Of a stretch of DNA of 64,000 nucleotides, positions 45,693 through 59,200 are shown piece after piece. The stretch is from Pelobates cultripes (taxonomy: Eukaryota > Chordata > Amphibia > Anura > Pelobatidae), in assembly GCA_933207985.1 (NCBI GenBank), contig OW240912.1, forward strand, positions 72,910,361-72,974,360, read 5' to 3'. The notes beneath the pieces are model-generated. The model was not told the origin of the DNA. It worked only from the letters and a program-made list of their open reading frames with translations, and ran no database searches. How positions within the stretch are numbered: position 1 is the first letter of the stretch; every line of letters begins with the position of its first letter. A program made the translations under genes and the position numbers.

Positions 45693-48600
45693 AGGTTGTT
45701 TTGCCTATTTAATCCCTTATATATGTTCAGTTCTTTTAAACAAGAAAGTAACATCTCTGTTCACGAACGCCCCAAACCTTTTATTTTTCCTGGCCTATGT
45801 TTTCTGTAACTGCATCATGTATCCAGGTAACACTTTCTGTTTGTCTTTGTTTGGACTCTTGATTTGTGTACGATAGACTCCTGGGTGTCAAAACACCAAT
45901 GAAAAGAACAAAAGAGTGAGCTGTGACTGCCAGATCATTACATTGGATTAAACTATATGCATCCTGAGAATCACAGGAAATAAAGGGTTAGTCCAGTATC
46001 TTTCCAAGTGTTGGTTAACCATGTGCAAATTACTGCTACATGGAAATCTTGTTAGATGCTGATTGTTGACATGCAGGTTATCCTATTTTTATTTTCTTCT
46101 GGTGTGAGACTACTTCCTGGCTATACAAGTTGTACCTGATCATTGTTCCCACACTTGTGTTGACCTTTGTCTTTTAGTACAAAGTTTAAGACAACTTGTT
46201 AAAACTAATTTGATCCCTTGATGTTTGTAATTTGTGCTTTCATGATATAAACATTGGCTACTGTGTCATAATATTCCAAGATCCCAGGTCTACAGCTGCA
46301 AGAATGTACTCTAGTTTTTAATCAATTCTGTTTTAGCCTTAAATGAGTTAAGTCTGCCCCTGTTTGCTCCTATGTTTGTCTTATCCTTATGCGTTATTGT
46401 TTTCTCTTTATGGCATTAGTATGTGTTGGTTATGTGGTGGTTTGAGGGGCTTGGTTGGTTAATGTAGGGAGCAGTTCTTGTCTTGGATATAAGAACAGAT
46501 ATGGCAGTTAAATTAAAATTTCTATGACTGCTGGATAACAATGTATTGGAGTGGAGATTATATATCGCACTAGCAAACCTTGGTCAATTTTCTTTTACTG
46601 GAAGAGACCTCTACAATATTTATACTATTGTTATAATACATACCCAGGGGTAAAATTAACATCTGTTTATTACCCAATAACAAACAAGTTCTTTTTTCGT
46701 CTCACATAAAGTAACTGAGACCAGAGAGCGTTCAGTTGTACAATATCAAAAATGAAACAAGTTACAATTACTGGACTATGAAATAGGTCATGAAGATTAG
46801 AAACTTTGTCACTATCCAGTCACCCAGTCAATTTTCAGTGTCGTTTGGCCCTTTTTTGTATTTTTTTTTATTTTTTTTTTAACAGTTTTTAAAGATTTGC
46901 TGTCTCAGCTTGGGTGACTCAGTAGCTTTGCTTGTCTGCTTGACCTACCTGTTCCTGGGGTGGCATTTTGTCACTTGATCCTTTAGAATTCTTGCAAAGA
47001 AAACCTTTTTCCCTATTACTGTCACACAAAGTAATTCAAACAACCTCAAGGAACTGCTATACTGAAAGATGCCAGCGAGACCAACAGTATCCACTATTGG
47101 TCTGTGACCCTTTCCAGTTCATTTTAGGAGCATGGCTGTAATAAAAACAGTGTGTATTTGTGATGGAGAGAGGGTGGGAGAGGGGGGTGTTCCGTTTAGT
47201 CTTCTTTTTACTTCAATTTTTTTTTTTTGCCCTTTGGTAAATTAAGTGTCACAATGACAAATTACAAAGCTTGTGACTTGTCAGAACCTCCACCATCACC
47301 CACGGGAAACGTGTTTTGAGCTGAAGCAATTATGAATTATGCTTGTGATGTACATGAACAGAGAGAATTTCTGCTACATGTGGCTTCAACCATAATCTGC
47401 CCAAAGCAGTCTCCTTTACAGAAATCATATACTGCTCAACTTCTAAAATCATTTGTTTGCACCTCTGGCATGTAAATTTCTAACATTGCAAGTGCACATT
47501 TCTTTAGATATACATTGTTTCTTAAGAATGGTGTATTTTCACCTTTAGTACTCATTTACTTAACTTTTTTGTAAAATTTTTTTTATTTCTGACTTATTTC
47601 ATAATTACAATGCGAGTTTTCATCTTCTTTTTAAGTGCCCTGTTTTTCCATCATTTTGCTTCTCTGTTGCTCATTGGTGTGTTGTAACTCGACACTCATC
47701 CTTACAGTCTGAAGGACAATTAAAGATGACGTTCAGTCCATTTCATTATTACTCTTACAGCCTGAAAACGTTTTGGAGAGCCTTTGAATTTTGAACTTTG
47801 CCATGTGAGTCATCACGAATGGACACCGGGATATAAGGCACAAAAAGATTGTGTCTCACTTAAACAAAAGAAGGGAGAAATCTTCTTTGCATTTGGTTCT
47901 GACTGACCGTTAAGACTTGTTAGAAGTACAGTGGGTGTTGACATTTTTGCCGATTTCCAGACCATGCACTTTTTATTTAGACAGAAAAGCCCCAGGCAAG
48001 GTACACATTTGTCAACCAAGCTTTAAGAACTTTGCTAGCAAACTCCCTGCCATCAAATTAATCCCAAGTGGTTGGATTACGAGAAGAGAACATTTCATGA
48101 TTTAAATTTGCGTAGGAGAATGCCATCATCAACTTGTAGTTTTTGGTTCATTCCTGAATTTTATGAAGGCTGATAATGCAAACTACAGTAGGTGTGGGTA
48201 AAACCAATTAGTGAGGTATTGTAAGATCACCTCAAAGGAGGCTGGGGTCATGGCTGCTCAATAGAGGATGTTGCAATGCCATAAAGTGTAGAGTGCCTCT
48301 TATTGATACCCATTTGCAACTTTTTCCCCCTGCTTTCTCTTGACACTTCTGGAAAAGAAGCAAACAAGTCTGTTTTCAAGTGGAAACAAATATTTCAAGT
48401 GCGAGGTCTAGGCAGTCCTTAGTCATCCAGTTCCACTGTCACAGCTTGTGTTTACACTCTGAGTTGTCATATGGAACACGTCAGTTGTTGGCACACAATT
48501 TAAACCAAACAATCTTGGCTCACTTGTGCTTGACAGCTTTTGAAAGGTCGTTGCTTGATTGATATTCTGAAAATATTACATAGGTCTTATTGTCTCTCTT

Positions 48601-49004
48601 TTTTAAGAAGATTTTTACTTCCTTGATTTGAGAATTCAGTCCAGCCAATAAGTAGAGATGCAGATGTTTAAGCCTGTATTATGGTACAGGATAGGGATTT
48701 TCAACTGTGCCTTATTCCCAACCCCCCCACCCCCCAAAAAAAAAATGGACTATAATTCCATCAACTCTTTGACATCTGTGGCTGCTAAGTATCAGTGTTG
48801 CAGTTTGATAGCATCAATGTGCTTCAGTTCATTGCTTTTTTATTTTTTGCTAAAAGTCAACATTTTCGCTACTGCAGGTAGCTCTGCGATTCCTATAACT
48901 TGTACAGCTGCAAAAAATATCTGTAACCTTACAGAATTCCATTGTGTTGAGGCTGTATTCACTGATCGTTTTGGTCCAACGTTACCAAGAGTTTTTATTA
49001 TTTT
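45693..49004. other. Non-coding stretch, nothing recognised
   Basis: AT-rich DNA with T-runs (46858-46880, 47217-47230), no recognisable exon, RNA gene or element ends. The frame at 48658-49179 crosses into the repeat that follows and has no domain features. Confidence 0.4.
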
Positions 49005-49405
49005 TATTATTATTTATATAGCACCAACAAATTCCGCAGTGCTTTACAGTGGGTGGGTGGACGAACAAACAGGTTTTAACCAGCCAAGTTGGACCCACAG
49101 GAACAGAGGGGTTGAGGGTCCTGCTCAATGGGCTTACGTACTAGAGGGAGTGGGCTTTTATGAAGAAGTGGGTTTTTAATGATTTTTGTTGTTGATGGAG
49201 TGCAGACTGGGTGAGCATCTAACGGAGGAGGGAAGTGAGTTCCACAGGAACGGTGCAGCCCTCGAAGTTTTGAAGGAAAGCATCAAAGGTGGGAGCACGG
49301 ACAGAAGATAGACGCAAGTCTTCAGCTGAGCGTAAGGGCCTAGACGGGACATACTTGTGTATTAGGGCGGATAGATAGGTGGGAGCTTATGACTAATGTT
49401 CCTCT
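49005..49405 (-). repeat. Interspersed repeat, reverse orientation (GCACCAACAAATTCCGCAGTG end)
   Basis: The left edge ATTATTATTTATATAGCACC then AACAAATTCCGCAGTGC is the reverse complement of the TTGGCGC-type tail at 27368-27412. The body (GTGGGTGGGTGGACG, GACCCACAGGAACAGAGGGG, GGGAGTGGGCTTTTATGAAG, GTGAGTTCCACAGGAACGG) reads as a longer copy of the same or a related retroposed family than the others in the window. Named family uncertain. Confidence 0.55.
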
Positions 49406-50795
49406 TTGTCTACTGTAGAGTTTAAAGGAAAACATGCACCATAATGGTTGTGCCTCATATGTCAATAATGATAGTTTAAATAATGCCTTGGTTTTTGTTT
49501 TTTTTACATTGTCTGTAAGTTCTGCATTACAACAAAGATAAAATGTTATATCCACATTAACTGTAACCATTGCTTAAGCCAAAATTATGGTTTGGTTTTC
49601 AGTAGAGATGGCAATGTTTGATTGCACAGCTAAACATATCTACAGCCACTAGAGGGTGTTTGTGACAACAAGCAAGTTTAACTCTGTTATGTGATGTTTG
49701 ACGATGCTTTGGATTCAGTGCTTCCCTACGAGAAGCATTTTATTGGATGATCATAGTTTTGAGCACATGCGCTTCTCATCCTGAATGATGCTCTCTGAGA
49801 AGTATTGGAGGGGACGAAGCCAAGGAAGTGATCCCTATGTGACATCACCAGAAGCAGATCAGACAGCAGGACAAAGGGAGTCTTGGCACTGGGGAAAAAA
49901 GCTAAATGAAAATGCTGTCATTCCCCCCTTTTTAAATTTACTTTTAGGTGGATCCTTGATCTAAAGATAAAGCACCCCCTAAGGTATAATGATATGTGGC
50001 TTATCATGTCACCAGTGGAACTAACATATTAACACATTAAAAAGCCAAAAGTAATGAATATTTGAAAAGCTTAATCATATGGAGGTGTGTGTTTTTATTT
50101 TTTTTCCTATTTGGATATATATATATATAGCCCAAAGAGTTGTTGTAGTGTGTTTGTTTTTTTTTTGTGTGTTTTTTTTTTTTTAATAATAAAAGATGAG
50201 AGGGATTGTGTAATTTTCCAGATAATACTGTGGCACATTATTCAATTTCTTCAGTGACTTACACAGTTTTGCTGCTGAAAGCTCATTAAAGAGAAGAAAA
50301 GGCCAAGTATGCAGCTGATCAGAAGGCTGGAAGTGTGACATGACATTCAAAATGTACAAAACAAGGAACTGGTTTATGTATGCCAAGATCCTACAGAGTG
50401 CGTGGAATATAAAGCACAATGGTCGTAGGTGCAAGCGCTGCTGTCCGTTCACACTTTGTCAGAAACAAAGCTTTTTTAGAGTCGTATCTTCTACCCACAT
50501 TTCACATGCCGCTACAAATTCCACCAGTGGCTATATAGATTTGTTTCTACCAGCAGTTTTCTGACCGTACTAGCATTTTATTTTTATTTGTTAATTTATT
50601 TTTTTCTCTTGATAATTACATCTAAGAAAAGTTAAGAGGAAAAATCCACTTTAATATTGTTTATATTTCAAATTAAATTATTTGGGATATCTAAAATATG
50701 GAGGGTTAAGTAAGGGAAGTGTTTCATGCTTAGTCATAGACTTGTCACTTTTTGTCCAGATTAAACACACACCTTTCCTATATTTTCTTTATTAA
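49406..50795. other. Non-coding stretch, nothing recognised
   Basis: A short TA tract (50117-50129) and T-runs (50157-50184) are present. No exon or element termini were recognised. Confidence 0.4.
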
Positions 50796-51030
50796 AGGGA
50801 CAATATAGGCACCAGAACCACTACAGCTTAATGTAGTGGTTCTGGGGCAAAGAGCTTTTCCTTGCAATCTTAGTAGTGTAAACAATGCATTTTCTGAAAA
50901 AGGAATGCCTCCTCTAGTGGCTGTCCCTTAGATTGACTTCCTGGACAAGGTCCTGCAAAGGCTGCAGGAGCTACATTCATCTGTACGCTACTCATAGAAA
51001 TGCGTTTACTCAATGCATCTCTGAGAGGAG
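50796..51030. mobile_element. Partial TTAA MITE with subterminal hairpin
   Basis: AGGGACAATATAGGCACC follows TTAA (50792-50795). The hairpin at 50812-50845 pairs CCAGAACCACTACA with its complement around a TTAA-containing loop. TGCCTCCTCTAGTGGCTGTC inside is shared with families A and D. The right end is lost, so the boundary is approximate. Confidence 0.6.
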
Positions 51031-53718
51031 GTGCTGAGTGGTGCCAGTGTGGTGATTGTGACTAAACTCCTAATCTTCCTTATGAGGAAGGCAGGTCTGC
51101 AACAGAGGCTTGTAGAATCTTCAGAAGACCTTGCACATACACTTTTTCAGGGAGCACTCCCAGTATGGTGCTCCAAAACAGGCCGGGCCCCAGCCCATAC
51201 AAATTCAGTGGAACAAAAAAGTAGGTTGGGAACATCCAGAAGTTTCTTCAGCAGGTAGACTTTTTTTCTGTGGAGTACAAACCTTTAGACAATGTTTTGG
51301 CTCCCCTGAGCCTTTGTCAAGTCTAAATTTTTGTACTACCTGCTGAAGAAGCTACTGGGTGTGCCCAAACCTACTTTTTTTGTGTAACACAGAGACTGGC
51401 GCACCAAGGGATATAAGTTGAGTAAAATGATTTTTTGTATGTTTTTTTTGTATGCACACAAAGGGCTTGGTAATCCAAATATCTATTAGAGCACTCTAGC
51501 ATTAGCAATACGTTTTTGCCTTCCTAACGATATAGTGTTACAGTCACGTTTTTGCTAACTAAATTAAGCTATTCTTAAAGGACAATTTGGATGTTGCATA
51601 CGGATTTGAGACATTGTAGAAACATACATCATTCACTGTAATTAGCTCCCCAAACTATTGCTTTATAGAAAGTGTAACCTAGATTTTTAAAACTCCACCC
51701 TTTTGTCCTATAAGATAGAAACCTTTTCTGCTATTGTTCCTGGTACTTATTTGTGTAATAATGGAGACTCAGCAGGTTAGAGACTAACATTTGGCTTTTC
51801 CAGCTATGCTCTCCTCCTGACTATTGAATTGGGGGCAGGGGGATAGTTTTGTGTCTTGTGGAGCCAATTAACATTTGTGCATTGAATTAACCTTAATGCA
51901 TCTCTTGAATCTACACTCATGCAGAATAAGTGGCAAATTTTTGAAGAGGCTGTCAATAAATGTAATTTGCTGTTAAATCCAAAATACATTTAAATTTTTT
52001 TTTGTTATCAAGGATTTTCAGATTATCAAGACTTAATAAGATTTAACCCCCTGATTTCCACTGTACAATACGTTAGCATTACACACCCTTCTGGCTCTCA
52101 ACATGTGATCTCTTAATCACTTATCGTTAAAATAGAACCAAATAAATCTGCAAGCAGCAATGAAGATGGCCAAGCATAAGAGCCAAATGTAGCAGATGAG
52201 TAGATATTGCGGATAGAGGGGTAAATGGCAAAATGTTTCTTCATAAAGTGTTTTCAGAACTGGTAATGTAATACAGCATAGCTGACATATCACATGACTA
52301 ATGGATTTGTACTGAAGAAGGCTGAGCACACTATAGCAATTTATTACAGAACTAATTTTAAAGGTTTCTGTTTTTTTGGCTATGCTTTTTAACATTTGTG
52401 ACTATTTCAAGATGACTGCCAAATGACTTGATTGAACGATAAGGAAAGGTCACAACGCACAGAATCATGGAAATGGCACATGCATAGGTTTTCCATGTAG
52501 AGGAGTTTATTGAAGGAAGACAAATTCAAAATGGCTGCTGACCATTGTGACTTTGACCCCAATAATTATTTTTGCATGCTGGGGGTAATTTCAAAATGGC
52601 TACCAAACCATATGACTCACTGGCCAGTAGACATTAGATCTACAGTTCTGGAGAATAATTTTATTTGGTTTATCGAAATCCGTGCCCAAAAAAGTGGCTG
52701 CCAGACCATGTGATATATGTAGCCAAGCGTAAGAACATGTATTGCAGATTCCATACATGTAGCAAGTTGTAACCCTTCCACTATAAGTTTATTGAGCAGT
52801 GTCCTTACCTTCTCTTGTTCTTGTACGTCCAATTTGTTGCAATAATTTGTTTTAGTCCATCTGTTGCGCTGCGGTATATGTAGAGCTATATGCAACATTT
52901 TATTCATAAATGCTGTGTCGATCCCTATTATTAAAGTTAAAAAAATAAACCTGTAACTTATTGTGGAAGCTGTGTAATTATTATTTTTTTAATTTCACTG
53001 GCTTGGGCTAAATTTTGCAATAACCGATTTAGATGTCTATTATTTGTGAACCCCACCTATGACATGTACCATTCCCCCCCAAAAACAAATATTGACTCAT
53101 TTGCACATTTTATAACCTCATTTTAACCTTATATGCAGTTTCATTCAGAAGGAATGATTTGGAAGTGAATGTTCCAGCTTGCAGACATTGTTTTACTGTT
53201 ACAACTTGCTCGGTTCAAACATTTGCGTTGATCTGAACATATCACCTGTGGGATTTTTTTTTTTTCAGATTCCAATTCTTTACTTAAAATATTCTGTTAT
53301 TTTACATAACTTCAATTGCACAATTTTCTTTTAAATTTAGTTTTTGTAAAAATGCTTCAGTGTCTAAATCAATGTAAATTAAACACGCACAAAAATAAAA
53401 CTTTCACAGAACTTTTTTCCCCAACCTGCCATTTTTTTATTAGACTTGCATTTAAATTTTACTTTGCCCCTGTGTTTATGTACATTTTCCCCGAGATGCA
53501 TTAGGGCCCAAAAGAGGTTGTATGCTTTTCAGTAAAGTCTAAAATCCCACACTGAGATGGATTAATTTATTGTTACCTCTTAGTAGGGCTGATTTGTTGT
53601 GGTATCGGAAATGCATGCAGCTAATTGAAGCTTTTGGTTTGGCCTTAATGTATTCTGTTTAATTACACTGGTAAGGATTTATGTTTGCAATGCATATTTT
53701 CACATGAACACAAGTTGT
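51031..53718. other. Non-coding stretch with a degenerate short repeat
   Basis: Within 52520-52720 the phrase AAAATGGCTGC / AAAATGGCTACC / AAAGTGGCTGCCAGACCATGTG occurs three times with variation, suggesting an old short tandem or dispersed repeat. Otherwise nothing recognised. Confidence 0.4.
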
Positions 53719-53723
53719 GTTAA

Positions 53724-54272
53724 AGGAACACTATAGTCACCTAAATTACTTCAGCTAAATAAAGCAGTTTTAGTGTATAGTTCATTCCCCTGCAATTTCA
53801 CTGCTCAATTCACTGTCATTTAGGAGTTAAATCACTTTGTTTCTGTTTATGCAGCCCTAGCCACACCTCCCCTGGCTATGATTGACAGAGCCTGCATGGA
53901 AAAAAAAAAACTGGTTTCACTTTCAAACAGATGTAATTTACCTTAAATAACTGTATCTCAATCTCTAAATTGAACTTTAATCACATACAGGAGGCTCTTG
54001 CAGGGTCTAGCAAGCTATTAACATAGCAGGGGATAAGAAAATGTTAATTAAACAGAACTTGCAATAAAGAAAGCCTAAAAAGGGCTCTCTTTACAGGAAG
54101 TGTTTATGGAAGGCTGTGCAAGTCACATGCAGGGAGGTGTGACTAGGGTTCATAAACAAAGGGATTTAACTCCTAAATGGCAGAGGATTGAGCAGTGAGG
54201 CTGCAGGGGCATGTTCTATACACCAAAACTGCTTCATTAAGCTAAAGTTGTTCAGGTGACTATAGTGTCCCT
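53724..54272. mobile_element. MITE, family E (AGGAACACTATAGTCACCT termini), TTAA target duplication
   Basis: AGGAACACTATAGTCACCT at the left pairs with AGGTGACTATAGTGTCCCT at the right, allowing one mismatch, and TTAA lies on both sides (53720-53723, 54273-54276). The arms extend inward with decay: ACTTCAGCTAAATAAAGCAG versus CTGCTTCATTAAGCTAAAG, GCAATTTCACTGCTCAATTC versus TGAGCAGTGAGGCTGC, and TTAGGAGTTAAATC versus ATTTAACTCCTAAATG. It is a long imperfect palindrome without a coding region. Confidence 0.88.
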
Positions 54273-54276
54273 TTAA

Positions 54277-55720
54277 TCATTTTCAGTAAATCAGTTCGGG
54301 TTTCCTCTGTTTCCTATTAAGTAATGAATACATACTTAGTATAATGTTTTGACCTTGTTAATTTGGAAGAATCTCAAAGCATGTTCCTCTATTTTATTTC
54401 ACTGATTTTAGCACAAAAAACAAAAAATAGATATTGGCATCCCACTTACACTAACTTGGGCCTTTGTTTTATTTCATTGATTTGACAGTCTTTAGTCCAT
54501 TCAACAAATACGTGTTACTACAATACTTTTCCCCTACCACCACCTCTCTGTGTGCTCATGCAGTCTACTAGTTCCAACTTTACACCCTTCGTGCTAATTA
54601 TCTTAAGGCAACCAAAACCGTTGGAGCTGCAAGAATCTTCAAGCTGTTACTGTAAAAGCTATAAAAGAAACTGATTGATTAGATCTTCCTGGGAGCTGTG
54701 TTGAACTTTCCACTCCTCAGCAATTCTTGGACTTAGTGTTCATCTTGTCACCGTTCAGCCCACTGCCTAATTCAGACAAAGTCATAGGGAGCTAGGTTCT
54801 TTTTTCGGCAGTGAAGTTCTGGACATACCACAGCTAAATATAGTCTGCTTACATTCTACTAATATGGAAGAGGACAGTGTATTGACCTTAGCCAATCTCA
54901 AATACACAGTGTACAGTAGACATGCAGTCTCTTGCCCTCTCCCCTCTGATTAATTTGGAATGGCAATTTTTTTTCAGGGTTATATATTGTGACCTCAGGA
55001 TGGGAATTTGGAAACATTTTTGGGTTTTTGTTTGGCTTCTAAATATTCCGGCTTGGTTTCACATTAAAACTTCATATGTTAAATAGATTTAAAAAGAGAA
55101 TATCATCCTATTTTGTAGATGGAAAGGATTTGTATTTTATATTTCTCACTGCTACGATAAAATGTTTTGTTGTTCGTTGTAGCGAGACTTGCTCTTGCTG
55201 CACTTATCTGATTAATTCCAAATAGTCTTTTACTGCCTGTAAATGTGAGTGACTAGTAAAGACTAGGTGTATGACTTGGTCTAGATAGAGAACTGATTAA
55301 AATGGCATCAAAAAGAGTGTAATTGTAAATATAATTTTTTCATCCTGTGGTTCTTTAAAGAACGCGTCAGACCCCTAAAGCACTGTAGCTTGCTAGAAAG
55401 CTTTGTGTGAAGTGTGTCCTCTTTTCAAAATAGGGGGAAAAAGTGCAGATTTCAATAGAAATTGACTTTTTTATTTATTTTTTTTTTTTTAAATATGAAT
55501 TAACCTAGTTACACCCCCTTGGCTTTCAAGCAGACAGCAGGTCCTGTTACTTCCTGGTTGGTTAGCTCAGTGGAATTACACTCAAGAGGCATCAATTGCC
55601 CAGAGCACCTGCCTTGCAAAGACTTCTCATTGAGCTGCATTGGGAAGTCTGTGATTGGACAGACACAAAAAGTCTGGGTGGGGTTAGGAGAGGGATTGCA
55701 AAGGCAGCTGGTTTTGCAAA

Positions 55721-55797
<77 letters not shown>

Positions 55798-56098
55798 AAA
55801 AGAATGCATAATTAAATGCATGCAAATTGTAATATGGGGTATATCTATTGAACAATGATTTTTATTTCGTTCATATATGTTGCATTTTTAGTTCCATAAA
55901 AAAGCAAGATTAAAAGATTAGTGACATATTTACTGGAACTCTAATACTAAAAAAAGGTCTATCACTAAATGCGATAAAGGGTTTCACAGTTTTATATGCC
56001 ATGGATAGAAAATATTCCTGTTGAATCATAACACTAAAGTATTGATATAATAGCTTACTCCTTTCATCTTAAAAGGACACTCTAGAGTCCTGGGGTAG
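54277..56098. other. Non-coding stretch with a long (TA)n tract
   Basis: Apart from (TA)n at 55727-55795 nothing is recognised. The frames at 55519-55855 gain length only from the TA tract (repeating I-Y). Confidence 0.45.
55727..55795. repeat. (TA)n microsatellite, 69 bp
   Basis: Pure TA dinucleotides, self-complementary and therefore likely to be cruciform-prone and length-variable. Confidence 0.97.
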
Positions 56099-56212
56099 TT
56101 AACCTTTGGCACTCCAGATGTTGCGGACTACACCCCCCATAGTGCTCTTACTCCCGTAATGCTGTCAAAGCATCATGGGAGGTGTAAAAACATCTGGAGT
56201 GCGAAAGGTTGC
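56099..56212. mobile_element. Short hairpin MITE (AACCTTTGGCACTCCAGATGT arms)
   Basis: AACCTTTGGCACTCCAGATG at 56101-56120 pairs with CATCTGGAGTGCGAAAGGTT at 56191-56210. The inner parts (ACTACACCCCCCATAGTGCT and CATCATGGGAGGTGT) also pair loosely, so the whole 110-bp unit folds on itself. I recall very similar hairpin elements being common in frog genomes. A related sequence, GGGAGTTGTAGTCCAGTTGTC with GACAACTG, is at 60461-60530. Confidence 0.75.
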
Positions 56213-59200
56213 CTATGCATGCTAGACTTTTCCCTTTCTTTTTCTCAGTGCTTATGAAGACAAAAAATAGCCTGTGTCCACCATTTTATACAAACACAAA
56301 GGACTAGAGAGATATGGATATGACACTTCCATTGGTATTTAGCGATTTAGGCTTACATGTATTGACTCCCTTAAGAATTCATGAGCTTGTGCTTGTTCTC
56401 CTATGGTCTCTGAGTCAATGTACAGTTTGAGATTTTGCAAAGAATGGTGTGAAGGGAGACTGGGAGTTCTATGAATGATACACAGTGCTTGCTGCATGTT
56501 GTTCTGTTGGCTAGTGTCTAGCTTTTAAAACATGGGTTTTATTCATGTTTTGTCTTTAACCATATCACAACAGGTGTTTTGTAGCCTACATTTTGCTCCA
56601 TAGTTGGCAAAACCTGGTTTATATTACATTTTTTTGTTGTTTATTCAGAATCTTATAACCGTCAATAGCCTTTTCACTTTTTTTCAGCATAATAAAGGAG
56701 TTACAGTTGCTGACATGTGAGTGGGAGCAGAGTTTGTTTGGGACATATTACCTGCTCTCCGTCATCAGATGGTCTTGAATTCTCTGCTAAGGTTGTCATT
56801 GACTTTGAGACCATTTCTTTATTGGCGGATACCTTTTTCAGTTAGTTTCCTGAACCAAACCCAGGGTGCGTTTGCTTCTATTGCATTTATTTCTTGTCGC
56901 CCTCAAGCAATTTCATGCATTCTCATGACTTTGTTAAAACACAGATTAGTTCATGTTCTCAATAATAGAAATGGTGATTGAGAAGATTTAACAAATGTAT
57001 CCAATCTATTCTGTAAGTTAAGTAACTCAGTCTTTGATTTAAAAAATAAATATATATATATGTATTAAGGCAATTTGCCTGCATTTGTGGGAGGTGCTGG
57101 TTTTCCACCCCTAGCCTACTTAAGGCACTCCCCTTGCCTGGCTCCTTACCGTTCGAGGTCAGCGTTGAATGACCCTGCCACCACACCACTTTTAACATTT
57201 ATTTTCCTTTCTATTTCTTTTCCTGGGTGGGCCCTCTTCTTTCTCAGGCCTACCTCATCGTCGGTTTCGGCACACCACAACCGACTTGCTCTTTTTATCA
57301 TCCTACACTTATTCATGGTATTTCACACTGTACTATCTTAAGCACCTAACACAAATATATATATATATATATAATAGTATTTTTTTTTTTTTTTTAACTT
57401 TTTTTCTTCCCTGACATTTGTTCTACCTACTTATTTATGGCCGATGGGGAAGAACACAAGCGCGTATGCTTGTAAACAAGGTAACCTCAATTAATGTACT
57501 TGTCTATATTGGCAAGCTTCTAACCTTGCACAATCAGTGATCAGTAAACAATGTTTGGGATTCTATAGAAATGTCATTCTGTCAAGAATCTTGGCCAGGA
57601 CTGAGACATATTACAGGTTTACAGCATGAAAGGCTGATGGATTTTATAGAGCACAATGCCTATCCATAAATGAATGAAGAGCAAAGTACATTTTATCCAC
57701 TGCTACTTGAATTGTTCAGTTTACTGGGAGCCAAATATAGATATTTCCTATAAAAAAGAGTTTCCTATGCCAGTCACTGAGACGTTCCCCGGCAGAGCTG
57801 TACAGCAGACCTTGCACTCACAATGCAGTGGTGATTATTGCAGATTCATATTCTGCACATGTTCAGAAAGTTTCTTGCTATCCACATTTGTAAAATCATG
57901 TTTGAAGAATCCTAATATGTGTTTTAGACCTTCAGTTACATATTTAATATATCTATCTATTTTTATTAATAAAGAACAGTAGTCATATCCATAATCCTCA
58001 ATCTTTCCCAACAAACAGATTTATTTAATCTTAAAAGTAAACTTTTTAGGTATGCTGTAATTGGGTTAACATGAATTGGTGAGAATGGAGCCATTAAAAA
58101 TGTACACTTTATGTTAAATTTGATTCTGCATTTTCTAGTTGCTCCATAACGTTTCTCCAGTTAGCAGTGAAATGCTTAAAACAAAGTTCATTCTGCACAT
58201 AGCTTACATTAAAAGACGAATTGGTTAATGTACAGATGAACAGTGCTCCTCCTTTAACTTGTTCACATGCTGAGATCTTTGGCTCACAGATGTTTCATGC
58301 AAATATTCTCTCTCCCCCCTTCCCTTCTGAGCACGTTCCCACGCTTTTAGTTTTTGCAAACGGTTTCATAATCATTGCACAAAAGACTGCCCAGTACTCT
58401 GCCCTTTCCACCGTTTCTTGTTAATTTTACTTTTTTAGCATACAGATATCCTTACTTTTTACTGTTATAGACCGTACCTAGTCAGTATGTTAGGGAATAA
58501 TCGAATGTGTGTAAATTTATGAACCAGTTTTGTAGATCTGGAAGATGAGATGCTAACTTACTAGTGACTACTGATGTAGGAGTTTTCATTTTCTAAATGA
58601 TCCATAAAGATTTTCAGGGGTTTTTTTTTTTTTGGAACACCAACGTTTTGCAAATTAAACCGAAGTGGAAAAGCGGAGGCAAACATATTGAATTTGGAAT
58701 AAATTTACCATCTCTGCCATAATAGCAGCAATTTTTACATCTTTATTTCCTCTCTGGTTTAATACACAAATTCTGAATTTAATTAATAATCCTGCATGAT
58801 TTAGGGAGCTTAGGCAGTTGGTTGGGAGCAACGTCTACAACAATACTAGAAGACGTGAAACTCTGTTTACAACTACGAAAGCTATTTGACTCCTACAGTT
58901 TTGGCATTAAAAGCGTTAACACATCGGCTCTTAGAAGTGGAATGAAGTCATCCTCTAGATTCCATCAGAGCCTTGAGTGACACAGGCCAGAAGTTGTTTC
59001 ATCATACAGGAAGAGACCAGACTTCCAGGCCTAGGGAAAGGTGGTGGAACAGACAGAAAACATAGCGCAAATCCGCAGAGAGGAAACAGGCAGAGAACCT
59101 GCTTATCTTCAGTCCTCAAGAATAAGAAAATACCAGTGCAATCATAAAGTGAAAAATATGCTTCTGTGGTTGTGTTAAATCCTAGAGAAGTTTAAAAACG

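Noticed and set aside
48658..49179. 173-codon plus-strand frame
   Set aside because: No domain, signal or splice structure. Its 3' half lies in an interspersed repeat and its 5' half in AT-rich DNA.
55519..55855. Frames with long I-Y runs
   Set aside because: Translation of a (TA)n tract. The same applies to 61991-62486.
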